Below, in pieces: positions 27,616 to 35,757 of a DNA stretch of 64,000 nucleotides. The notes below the pieces were generated by a model. That model was not told the DNA's origin, made no database searches, and saw only the letters and a program-made list of their open reading frames with translations. The first letter of the stretch is position 1, and every line of letters begins with the position of its first letter. Origin of the DNA: Paenibacillus sp. FSL H7-0737 (GTDB lineage Bacteria > Bacillota > Bacilli > Paenibacillales > Paenibacillaceae); contig NZ_CP009279.1 of assembly GCF_000758545.1 (NCBI RefSeq), forward strand, positions 3,720,001 through 3,784,000. The letters are read 5' to 3'. Position numbers and translations under genes: made by a program.

Positions 27616-27645
27616 TGGACAACCCTCTTCAAAACAAGAGATAAT
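27616..27645 (+). promoter_or_regulatory. Sigma-A promoter of the ArsR-type regulator gene
   Basis: TGGACA (27616-27621) and GATAAT (27640-27645) are 18 bases apart, each one mismatch from consensus, 37 bases ahead of the ATG. Confidence 0.5.
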
Positions 27646-27682
27646 ATGAAGATGTTACGGATTTCCTGGGGGTGCATGAGAC

Positions 27683-28600
27683 ATGGAGTACGAATTAAAG
27701 ATCGACGTATCGCCGGTTTATGAACTGCTGGACAGTTTTATGTTATATGTAACTAGAAAATGGATCTCCAATTTGGACATTGGTCCCCACTGGATAAGTG
27801 ATGTGGAAGATCGCATTTCTCCTCATAAGGTAACAGCTTTAATGCAAGCCGCCGAGTGGCCTTTTACGGATTATGATGTGCTATATGCCTGGGTTTACAT
27901 TCGAGGACCCGCAACTTCAGTGCAGCATTTCCTAGATGATCTGGATTCAGCCTCCATAGAAGAATGTTATCAGCAGATCGCTCCGCTCATTCAGGAGTTT
28001 ACGATTGAAGATGCTTTGCGGATTCGGAGCAGCTATAGTCCACTCTTGCGTCTCTGGTACGAGCAATACTTCCGCCATGTGGAGCACAAAATATTACCGC
28101 TATTAATTGAAGATGCTTCTGAGAAAAAAATGCTTGAAAGCAAAATGGACCCCATTTCTCTAATTGAATACGCATCTGGCGGTGTAGTTTTCGAGGAGAT
28201 CACGGATTTAAAGACGATTGTATTACTACCAACTGTTCATAATCGTCCGATTAACACCTACTGCTTCTACAAAACCATGGTGATCGTACAATATCCTGTA
28301 GATGTACCTTTAGAAGACGAAAATGAACCACCTATGGTGCTTTTGCGCATGACCAAGGCACTTTCCGACCCCACCAGACTTCGATTGCTTCGCTATGTCG
28401 CACATGAACCCAAGTCGTTGTGGGAGATGCAATCTGATCTGAATCAATCCAGAGAAATGCTGATGCATCACCTTATGATTCTACGAGTAGCCGGCCTACT
28501 CCGCATCCATCTTAGAGGTGAACAAGATGAACGTTTCAGTATTCGCCCTGACGGCGCATCAGAGCTGCAAATGTTCCTAGAGTCTTATATTTATCTATAG
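27683..28600 (+). CDS. ArsR-type winged-helix regulator with long N-terminal domain
   Basis: This is a transcription regulator of 305 residues. The C-terminal 90 residues form an ArsR-like winged helix: TKALSDPTRLRLLRYVAHEP (helices 1-2), a recognition region with MQSDLNQSREMLMHHLMILRVAGLL, and a wing with LRGEQDERFSIRP. No metal-binding ELCVCDL Cys motif is present. The first 210 residues form an alpha/beta domain of unknown ligand, seen in other long ArsR proteins of Bacillales. GGGGGTG precedes the ATG. It diverges from the MFS pump gene and probably represses it. Confidence 0.83.
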   Translation: MEYELKIDVSPVYELLDSFMLYVTRKWISNLDIGPHWISDVEDRISPHKVTALMQAAEWPFTDYDVLYAWVYIRGPATSVQHFLDDLDSASIEECYQQIAPLIQEFTIEDALRIRSSYSPLLRLWYEQYFRHVEHKILPLLIEDASEKKMLESKMDPISLIEYASGGVVFEEITDLKTIVLLPTVHNRPINTYCFYKTMVIVQYPVDVPLEDENEPPMVLLRMTKALSDPTRLRLLRYVAHEPKSLWEMQSDLNQSREMLMHHLMILRVAGLLRIHLRGEQDERFSIRPDGASELQMFLESYIYL

Positions 28601-28636
28601 AACACTATACAGATACAGATCCAAGGAGTGAGAGAT

Positions 28637-29383
28637 ATGAAATACATGACACAACAGGTGATTTTCGATCTAGATGATACACTGGTCCACTGCAACAAAT
28701 ATTTCGATCTGATTTTAGGGCAATATTTTGAGCTAATGACTGATTGGTTTAATGAATTTGGCCCAAGCACCAGTGAATTACGTGATAAACAAATAGAAAT
28801 TGACGTGCACACGGTCAACACAAGTGGTCTTGCCAGCGATAATTTCCCTAAATCCCTAATCGCTACCTACCGCTATTTCTGCGCCAAATATAATCGTCCG
28901 ACGGACCGTTTTCAAGAACAACAGTTACACAAGCTTGGACTAAGCGTCTATGATCAAGAAATCGAAGCTTACCCTGGCATGGTTGAAACGCTTGATACTC
29001 TGAAGCAGGATGGTCACCATTTATTCCTGTATACAGGTGGAGACGATACGATCCAACAACGTAAAATTGAGCAAATGAAGCTAGATGCTTACTTTGATGA
29101 CCGGATCTATATTCGTCAACATAAAAATGTTGAGGCACTTGAAAATATTTTGACTACGCAAGGCTTTGACCGCAAACGCACCTGGATGATTGGTAACTCT
29201 TTACGTACAGATGTACTTCCGGCAGTAACCGCAGGCATTAACAGTATCTATCTGAAGCAACAGAATGAATGGAGCTATAACCTTATTGAACTGGAGCAAG
29301 AAATGCAACAAGCAGTGAAGACCATTTCCTCCATCCATGAGGTGCCTCCTGTTATTCGTACTGCTACCCTGCAGAAACTCTAG
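28637..29383 (+). CDS. HAD-superfamily hydrolase
   Basis: This is a haloacid dehalogenase-type phosphatase of 248 residues. Motif I is VIFDLDDTLVHC with the nucleophile Asp near residue 11, motif II Thr is in LFLYTGGDD, motif III Lys is in IRQHKNVEALE, and motif IV is in MIGNSLRTDVLPAVTAG. The helical cap lies between motifs I and II. AAGGAG lies eight bases before the ATG at 28637; a GTG nine bases earlier overlaps that site and is less likely. It lies 36 bases after the ArsR gene and may share its transcript. The substrate is unknown. Confidence 0.88.
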   Translation: MKYMTQQVIFDLDDTLVHCNKYFDLILGQYFELMTDWFNEFGPSTSELRDKQIEIDVHTVNTSGLASDNFPKSLIATYRYFCAKYNRPTDRFQEQQLHKLGLSVYDQEIEAYPGMVETLDTLKQDGHHLFLYTGGDDTIQQRKIEQMKLDAYFDDRIYIRQHKNVEALENILTTQGFDRKRTWMIGNSLRTDVLPAVTAGINSIYLKQQNEWSYNLIELEQEMQQAVKTISSIHEVPPVIRTATLQKL

Positions 29384-29486
29384 GTGCAAAGTAACCTCAG
29401 ACATTGTTACAAATGACATATCTACTCTACCTCTGGGATGATTATACTATTTTTGTATAATTCCTAAATGAGGTAGGAGATGAGAT

Positions 29487-30212
29487 ATGAACAAGAAAGT
29501 GAAGTCCAACCATTCTCGAACTAACAAACAAATGCTTCCCATGCTCTTAGGTATAGTTGTTGTAATCCTTGTCGCTGTTATTGTCTTCATTCTAAATGAC
29601 AAGACGGACAGTTCAGAGGGTTTACCTAACTACACTGATGTGAAGGGGAGCATTGTTGTTGATGGGCTGAAATATGAAAAGCAACCTCATCTTGGTAGTC
29701 CTGATGCCAAAATCAAAGTCATCGAATTTGCAGATTTCAAATGTCCTGCCTGCAAAAACTGGACGGAGAAATATCTGGATACGTTTGTTAAGGACTATGT
29801 GGATACCGGAAAAGTTGAGCTTTTCTTCATGAACTTTGCCTTCCTGGATCGAGATTCCTATCTTGCTGCAAGTGCAGGTGAAGCCATTTATAAGCAAAGC
29901 AACGAGAAATTCTGGGAATATCTCCATAAGCTGTACGCCAATCAAGGCGATGAAAGCAAAATATGGGCCACACAGAAGTTCATTCTAAATTTCGTCAAAG
30001 ATAACATTGAAGGTATTGATTACGCACAATTCGAAACAGATCTCAAGAATCATACCTACATGTTCGACGTCAAAGAAGACTTCAAGATCGCGGGATCGTA
30101 CGGGGTAAATGGTACACCTAAATTTATGGTAAACGGAACCCTGCTTCCTGACTCCTCCTATGAAGGGTTAACTGCAGCGATTGAAGCGCAGCTGGCTAAA
30201 TCCACTGAATAA
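29487..30212 (+). CDS. Membrane-anchored thiol-disulfide oxidoreductase (BdbD/DsbA-like)
   Basis: This is an extracytoplasmic DsbA-family protein of 241 residues. A basic N terminus and a transmembrane segment near 18-37 anchor it. The thioredoxin fold starts near 70, with the active site FADFKCPACKNW giving a CPAC pair, and a helical insertion follows. The cis-Pro is in GVNGTPKFMVNG near 208. It resembles B. subtilis BdbD, which oxidises cysteines in secreted or competence proteins. No BdbC partner is next to it. TAGGAGATGAG precedes the ATG. A bidirectional terminator follows. Confidence 0.87.
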   Translation: MNKKVKSNHSRTNKQMLPMLLGIVVVILVAVIVFILNDKTDSSEGLPNYTDVKGSIVVDGLKYEKQPHLGSPDAKIKVIEFADFKCPACKNWTEKYLDTFVKDYVDTGKVELFFMNFAFLDRDSYLAASAGEAIYKQSNEKFWEYLHKLYANQGDESKIWATQKFILNFVKDNIEGIDYAQFETDLKNHTYMFDVKEDFKIAGSYGVNGTPKFMVNGTLLPDSSYEGLTAAIEAQLAKSTE

Positions 30213-30227
30213 TTATAAGGCATGATT

Positions 30228-30276
30228 AAAAAGGTGTCTCCGCCATGTATCCATCATGGCTAGAGACACCTTTTTA
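30228..30276. terminator. Bidirectional terminator between BdbD-like gene and topB
   Basis: AAAAAGGTGTCTC and GAGACACCTTTTT flank an inner GCCATG/CATGGC pairing. A on one side and T on the other serve both convergent genes. Confidence 0.9.
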
Positions 30277-30301
30277 CCGTACACCCATTCTTTTTGATCG
30301 A

Positions 30302-32557
30302 CTATGATTCAATTGCTAATTGGCCCGTATCCATATTTTGAAGAACTAGCTTGCCTTCCAGTGGTGTACCGTCTTCGCTGGTAAGCTTTAGCTTGCCCGT
30401 CCGACCTTTCTCAATCAATGCCTTCACTTGTGTATCCGTGAGTATACGACCATGATTCTCTTTCCAGATCACGAATTTGCAGCCTTCCTTGTAATGAGAG
30501 CAGCCGTAGCCTTTTTTACCCATAAAAATCATTCCACCGCAGCCGGGACGCGGACAGTTTCCGATGACCTTAGGCCCTGAATTGGCAGATTCCTCTTCAC
30601 TACTTGCCTTGCGCTTTCGCGGCGCCGCAGGTTTGTCGGTGGTTTTACGAGATGTACTTCCAGCATTTCGCCCTTTAGCACTTGTATTGACAGAAGGCGT
30701 CTCCCCTTCAAAAGAGGTTTTGGACGCCCGGGATTGTACTCGTACTTTGTCTACGATCATGCAGGCGAATCTTTTTACATTCTCCATAAACTGCCCATCC
30801 GACGCCGTTCCTCTCGATATTTCGTTCAAACGACGTTCCCATTGTCCGGTCATTTCCGGTGAAGTCAACAGCTCAATACCCGCTCCACGAATCAGCTCAA
30901 TGGCTGTTCGTCCTTTTTGTGTGATGGCAATTTTTTTGCCCTGCATTTCGATGTATCCGACATTCTTCAGCCGTTCTATCGTTGCTGCACGGGTAGCCGG
31001 AGTTCCAAGCCCTGAATCCTTCATAGCATCGCGAAGCTCTTCATCCTCAATCTGCTTTCCGGCACTTTCCATCGCTCGAAGCAGCGTACCTTCTGTGTAA
31101 TGCTTGGGTGGCTGAGTATCTTTCTCTTTAACAATAGCCTCACTACAAACCACTTCTTCTGCCGGAGCAATAGAAAATGGTTCGTTCACTTCGATCTCTT
31201 CGTCCTCTTCGTCATCCTTGTTCTTACCCTTGGAAGTCTTCGCTTTATCCTTCTTCTGGTCCGCGTAAATGACCTTCCAGCCGAGGCTTAATAATTCCTT
31301 GACTGTGGTTTTGAACTTTTCCTCTTCTACCTCGGTCATCACCGTATGCACTTTATACTCCGCTGCCGGATAGAACTGAGACAAAAAACGCCGCACAATC
31401 AAATCATACAGCTTTCCTTCATCTGCACTAAGTCCTGATGCTTTACGATATGTAGGCAAAATCGCGTGGTGATCCTCAACCTTCGAGGGGTTGCAGATGA
31501 ATTTATTCCCTTTATGAACGAGATTGCGATTCGCACCCTTCACCCACTCATCATAAGCCGTCCCTTGCAGCGCGGATAATGTCTTATGCATCTCAGGAAT
31601 ATTCTGTTCTGTAACATAGTTGGAGTTCGTCCTCGGATAAGAGATCACCTTATGCTTTTCGTATAATGCTTGAGCGATATCAAGCGTCTTTTTTGCGGAA
31701 AAAGCGTACTTTCCATTCGCCTCACGCTGCAGCAGCGTCAAATCGTACAGCTTATTCGGATACTCTTTTGTTTCCTTAACCTCGTAAGACTCAATCCGGC
31801 CCGGTTTTCCTTTGACCTTGGCAGCCAGCGCCTCCGCCTTATCCCCGTCTGTCAGCCGATCCCCCTGCCACATCCCTTTATAGGTCATTTCATTCTGAGT
31901 AAAATGTCCCTCCACCTCAAAAAACTTTAGGGAAGAGAACGCCTCAATCGTCTTCTGACGGTCGTAAATCAGCGCGAGTACGGGAGTTTGAACCCTACCC
32001 ACGGACAGCAGCACATTATGCTTTGTAGTAAAAGCGCGTGATCCGTTCATACCGATGAGCCAATCCGCTTCACTGCGAGCTTTTGCTGCTTTCGTTAGAT
32101 TCTCGTACTCCGATCCATCCTTCAGCTCCTGGAATCCTTTGCGAATGGTCTCTGGCGTCAGATCCGAGATCCACAACCGCTTCACAGGATGCTCCAGCTT
32201 CAAATGTCGTTGAATGAGTGAAAAGATATGCTGCCCTTCTCGCCCGGCATCGCATGAATTCACTAGAAGATCGCTACGTTTCGCAAGATCTCCAATTACC
32301 TTAAGCTGGTCGATTGTCCGCGCATTAGGAACCAGTTTGAACTGGTCTGGAATAATGGGCAGATCATTAATATTCCACTTTTTGTATTTAACATCATAAG
32401 CATCCGGCTCGGCCAAACCGATTAGATGCCCTATTGCCCAAGTAATAATGTACTGCTCCCCTTCAAGATAGGAACGGTAATTTTTGGCCTTCGGTTCTAT
32501 TGCGGCGGCGATATTCCGCCCCATATCCGGTTTCTCCGCAATAATGAGTGTCTTCAA
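30302..32557 (-). CDS. topB: DNA topoisomerase III, TTG start
   Basis: This type IA topoisomerase decatenates and relaxes DNA. The Toprim domain starts with TLIIAEKPDMGRNIA (catalytic Glu) and has NSCDAGREGQ. The active-site Tyr is in KVISYPRTNSNYV near 310, and the toroidal domain has GTPATRAATIERL. An acidic/basic insertion near 445-465 and a basic linker lead to a C-terminal zinc-ribbon-like domain with CPRPGCGGMIF and GCSHYKEGC. The first in-frame TTG (32563) is only three bases from AAGGAG, whereas the TTG at 32557 is eight to nine bases away and gives MKTLIIAEKP. The protein is 751 residues. Confidence 0.95.
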   Translation of the reverse strand: MKTLIIAEKPDMGRNIAAAIEPKAKNYRSYLEGEQYIITWAIGHLIGLAEPDAYDVKYKKWNINDLPIIPDQFKLVPNARTIDQLKVIGDLAKRSDLLVNSCDAGREGQHIFSLIQRHLKLEHPVKRLWISDLTPETIRKGFQELKDGSEYENLTKAAKARSEADWLIGMNGSRAFTTKHNVLLSVGRVQTPVLALIYDRQKTIEAFSSLKFFEVEGHFTQNEMTYKGMWQGDRLTDGDKAEALAAKVKGKPGRIESYEVKETKEYPNKLYDLTLLQREANGKYAFSAKKTLDIAQALYEKHKVISYPRTNSNYVTEQNIPEMHKTLSALQGTAYDEWVKGANRNLVHKGNKFICNPSKVEDHHAILPTYRKASGLSADEGKLYDLIVRRFLSQFYPAAEYKVHTVMTEVEEEKFKTTVKELLSLGWKVIYADQKKDKAKTSKGKNKDDEEDEEIEVNEPFSIAPAEEVVCSEAIVKEKDTQPPKHYTEGTLLRAMESAGKQIEDEELRDAMKDSGLGTPATRAATIERLKNVGYIEMQGKKIAITQKGRTAIELIRGAGIELLTSPEMTGQWERRLNEISRGTASDGQFMENVKRFACMIVDKVRVQSRASKTSFEGETPSVNTSAKGRNAGSTSRKTTDKPAAPRKRKASSEEESANSGPKVIGNCPRPGCGGMIFMGKKGYGCSHYKEGCKFVIWKENHGRILTDTQVKALIEKGRTGKLKLTSEDGTPLEGKLVLQNMDTGQLAIES

Positions 32558-32743
32558 AAACAATCGCTCCTTACCTTTTCGTTCTTAAGTCCAAAATGCG
32601 TCCAGTATTCTATTATACCATTAACCTCGGTTTTTTTTAATGGATTGGTTAGTAGGCCTAGATAAAATTCAGACTTCCCTTTGTCTTTTCTATGAATTAG
32701 AATAGTTTGGTAAACGAGTTTTATATATCGGAGGAATCAAAAC

Positions 32744-33607
32744 GTGTCTGAAAATCACAAATTTACAGAACCTTATAAGGACAAAAAAGGTCACTATTTA
32801 AAAGCAGAATGTGAGAGCTGCTTCGGTTTGTGCTGTTCCGCACTACCTTTTTCAGCTTCAGTGGATTTTGCTATGGATAAAGCAGCTGGCCAGCCGTGCC
32901 ATAACCTACAATCAGACTTTCGCTGTGGTGTACATACAGATTTAAGAGCGCTTGGATTTCGTGGTTGTACTGTATATGACTGTTTTGGGGCTGGGCAAAA
33001 GCTTTCTCAGGTTACTTATACCGGTGAGGACTGGCGGAAGAATCCAAAAACTGCAAAGCAAATGTTCGAGGTATTTACGGCCATGTGGCATTTGCACGAA
33101 TTGCTATGGTACTTAAATGAATCATTGAACTTAGATATAACCCATTCAATACATGTTGAGCTGCAAACAGCACTCGATGAGACGGAACAACTCACTTTAC
33201 TTAACCCTGATTCTCTACAGAAGGTGAATGTTGACGCTCATCGAGCAAAGATTAATCTGTTACTGCTGCAAGTCAGTGAACTTGTGCGTACTGAGGCTCG
33301 TCGTAAACTAAAAAAAGCATCGAGAACTTTCAGCCGTGGTGCTGACCTTGTCGGCGCAAATCTTAAAAATGCAGATCTCAGAGGCGCCAACCTGAGGGGA
33401 GCCTATTTGATTGCCGCTGACCTTAAAGGCGCTAATCTTAGAGGTGCAGATCTTATTGGTGCAGATTTCCGTGACACTGACCTTAGGGGCGCTGATCTAT
33501 CAGAGAGCATTTTTCTAACTCAGGGTCAGATTAATGCGGCAATAGGTGATGATCTCACAAAGTTACCTCCAGCACTTTCCCGCCCTGAACAATGGCTTTC
33601 AGTTTGA
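32744..33607 (+). CDS. Pentapeptide-repeat protein with N-terminal CxxCxxxCC domain
   Basis: This is a 287-residue cytosolic protein of unknown function. Residues 27-35 read CESCFGLCC, the CxxCxxxCC spacing of the YkgJ-type putative metal or Fe-S binding domains. Further Cys lie at PCHN, RCGV, GCTVYDC. A helical region about 95-190 links to pentapeptide repeats of the A(D/N)LxG type from about 198 to 255, ending [15 protein letters not shown] is the start with CGGAGGAA upstream. It stands alone between topB and proS. Pentapeptide repeats fold as a right-handed beta helix and some mimic DNA, but a gyrase role should not be assumed. Confidence 0.82.
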   Translation: MSENHKFTEPYKDKKGHYLKAECESCFGLCCSALPFSASVDFAMDKAAGQPCHNLQSDFRCGVHTDLRALGFRGCTVYDCFGAGQKLSQVTYTGEDWRKNPKTAKQMFEVFTAMWHLHELLWYLNESLNLDITHSIHVELQTALDETEQLTLLNPDSLQKVNVDAHRAKINLLLLQVSELVRTEARRKLKKASRTFSRGADLVGANLKNADLRGANLRGAYLIAADLKGANLRGADLIGADFRDTDLRGADLSESIFLTQGQINAAIGDDLTKLPPALSRPEQWLSV

Positions 33608-33618
33608 GTTATAGAAGT

Positions 33619-35334
33619 TTAATTCAGCTGCGAAAAGAATTCTTGGATACGAGAAACTGCTTCTAACTTTTCTAAGACTTCTTTACCCGCAGCGGAGGCT
33701 CTTTCTAGATACTCCACCCTACCTTGTGCAGCCTCCTTACCGACTACTAGCGTTACGGGTATACCAATCAAACTTGAATCCTTAAATTTAACGCCAGCAC
33801 GTTCATCCCTATCATCTAGCAGCGTCTCAAAACCGAGCTTAGTAAGTTGATTATAAAGCTCCTCTGCAACTTCCAGTTGCTCCGAGTCCTTTATGGACAT
33901 CATCAAAATATGAACCTGATAAGGTGCTAATGCAACTGGCCACATTATTCCTTGATCATCATGATTCTGTTCTACAATTGCGGACAATAGTCGCGAGATT
34001 CCAATTCCGTAACAACCCATGATCATAGGCTGACTTTTGCCTGAACGATCTAAAAAGGAAGCTCCAAGCTTCTCACTGTATTTGGTACCTAATTTAAAGA
34101 CATGTCCGATTTCAATGCCTTGATGAAAATGAAGAACGCCATCCTCGCAATGTGGACAAGCTTCTCCTTCCGCTACATTGCGAAAATCCCCCACATACTC
34201 AAGCCCAAAATCTCTACCAGGTACAACATTACGGAAGTGATAATCTTTTTCTCCTGCTCCCGTCGTACCTTCCGTCATCTCAGCAACTGCGGCATCAACT
34301 AGTACAGTTAATTGAAGTCCCACAGGCCCCACAAACCCACTCTCTACACCCGTTAAGGATTTCACAGCTTCATAGTCAGCAAGACCGATCTCCATCGCTC
34401 CGATATATTTACTCACTTTTATCTCATTAACTTCATGATCTCCTCGAACCACTACAGCAAAGAATTGTCCGCTACCTTCGTAGATCAATGTTTTCATAAT
34501 CTGCTCTGGCTGGATCTCCAACTCCTGCTCTAATTGATCAATTGTACGTAAATTTGGAGTATGGAATTTCTCTATCGCTGGTACTTCGAAATTCATTTCC
34601 TTCTTAACAGGACGCACAGCTTCTGCCTGTTCCAGATTGGCTGCGTAATCGCAAGAGGAACATACCGCAATCGTATCTTCCCCGATATCAGCCAGTGCCA
34701 TAAATTCATGGCTGCCCCCTTCTCCGCCAATTGCACCAGAATCTGCATGAACAGCTCTGAACTTCAATCCACATCGCTTAAATATCCGGTGATAAGCATC
34801 GAACATTTGGTGGTATGATTTATCAAGTCCTTCTGAGCTTATGTCAAAAGAGTACGCATCCTTCATCAAGAACTCTCTTCCTCTTAGCAATCCGGAACGT
34901 GGTCGCCGTTCATCTCGAAACTTAGTCTGAATTTGATACACGGTAACAGGAAGCTTACGATAGGAGCTGATCTCATTCCGCACAAGTGTGGTTACTACTT
35001 CTTCATGCGTTGGACCGAGAATGAATTCCCGCACATGACGATCCTTAAAAGTCATCAACTCCTTACCATAAACATCATAACGTTCTGATTCCTTCCAAAG
35101 TTCCGCAGGCTGCATGGATGGCATTAAAATCTCCTGCGTTCCGGAATGATCCATCTCTTCTCTCACAATCGCTTCTATCTTTCGCAGAACCCGCCGTCCA
35201 AGTGGTAAATAGGTATACACTCCAGCAGCTAATTGACGGATATACCCCGCACGCAGCAGTAGCTGATGACTGTTTGTCTCCGCTTCCGAAGGCACCTCAC
35301 GCAGTGTTGTTAATAATAAATTGCTTTGTCGCAT
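33619..35334 (-). CDS. proS: Prolyl-tRNA synthetase
   Basis: ProS charges tRNA-Pro. The 571 residues match the bacterial type with an editing insertion. Class II motif 1 is AIVREEMDHSGTQEILMP. Motif 2 is QIQTKFRDERRPRSGLLRGREF near 135-156. The INS editing domain covers about 225-400 with the GAGEKDYHFRN region. Motif 3 is CYGIGISRLLSAIVE near 442. The anticodon-binding domain follows with VHILMMS and LDDRDERAGVKFKD. GAGGG precedes the ATG. Expression is controlled by the T-box leader directly upstream. Confidence 0.97.
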   Translation of the reverse strand: MRQSNLLLTTLREVPSEAETNSHQLLLRAGYIRQLAAGVYTYLPLGRRVLRKIEAIVREEMDHSGTQEILMPSMQPAELWKESERYDVYGKELMTFKDRHVREFILGPTHEEVVTTLVRNEISSYRKLPVTVYQIQTKFRDERRPRSGLLRGREFLMKDAYSFDISSEGLDKSYHQMFDAYHRIFKRCGLKFRAVHADSGAIGGEGGSHEFMALADIGEDTIAVCSSCDYAANLEQAEAVRPVKKEMNFEVPAIEKFHTPNLRTIDQLEQELEIQPEQIMKTLIYEGSGQFFAVVVRGDHEVNEIKVSKYIGAMEIGLADYEAVKSLTGVESGFVGPVGLQLTVLVDAAVAEMTEGTTGAGEKDYHFRNVVPGRDFGLEYVGDFRNVAEGEACPHCEDGVLHFHQGIEIGHVFKLGTKYSEKLGASFLDRSGKSQPMIMGCYGIGISRLLSAIVEQNHDDQGIMWPVALAPYQVHILMMSIKDSEQLEVAEELYNQLTKLGFETLLDDRDERAGVKFKDSSLIGIPVTLVVGKEAAQGRVEYLERASAAGKEVLEKLEAVSRIQEFFSQLN

Positions 35335-35371
35335 CTTAAATACCCTCCTCAGAAATTATCTCTCTAAATGC

Positions 35372-35639
35372 AAAAAGACACATTCGTCAGGGACGAATGT
35401 GTCGTGATACCACCCTTATTTAACTGCCAGCTCAACATACAATCCATTCTGATTTGGCAATCCTCAAATCGGATAACGGTCGATTCCGGTAGCGGGTTAG
35501 TAGATACTATCGCTACAGCTACCAAGGCAGGATACCACTCACACGTGTTTGAGGAACCTTTCACCCGGTGGGTTCCCTCTCTGTTCTAACGCTTCTTGAA
35601 TCGTAGATCCTTGGTCAATGCTTTTATCATGTGAATAAT
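35372..35639 (-). promoter_or_regulatory. Proline T-box riboswitch upstream of proS
   Basis: This leader binds uncharged tRNA-Pro and then lets transcription proceed into proS. On the minus strand the T-box core AGGGTGGTATCACG is at 35403-35416. It is followed by the 11-bp terminator stem GACACATTCGT/ACGAATGTGTC and TTTTT (35372-35403). Stem I is closed by ACCAAGG (35609-35615) pairing with CCTTGGT (35521-35527). Just inside its 3' strand lies CCT (35529-35531) followed by a purine, which I read as the proline specifier codon. The antiterminator half overlapping the T-box sequence is implied. Confidence 0.9.
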
Positions 35640-35645
35640 GTATTT

Positions 35646-35674
35646 AATTTATATGATACTGATATCTACGTCAA
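35646..35674 (-). promoter_or_regulatory. Sigma-A promoter of the proS T-box transcript
   Basis: TTGACG (35669-35674) and TAAATT (35646-35651) are 17 bases apart on the minus strand, placing the transcript start near 35639, just ahead of T-box stem I. Confidence 0.55.
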
Positions 35675-35687
35675 GCATCGCTTTATT

Positions 35688-35729
35688 TAAAAAACCGTTT
35701 CTCCAGCAGGTAAACTGCTTTTGAAACGG
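35688..35729 (-). terminator. Terminator of gltD
   Basis: On the minus strand CCGTTTC, AAAAGCAG, loop TTTAC, CTGCTGGA and GAAACGG form a stem followed by TTTTTT. Confidence 0.85.
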
Positions 35730-35757
35730 CTTATTAGACAATTATTATCTTAACGTT

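Noticed and set aside
33340..33510. Short periodic DNA repeats in the pentapeptide-repeat gene
   Set aside because: The 15-base period is explained by pentapeptide codons.
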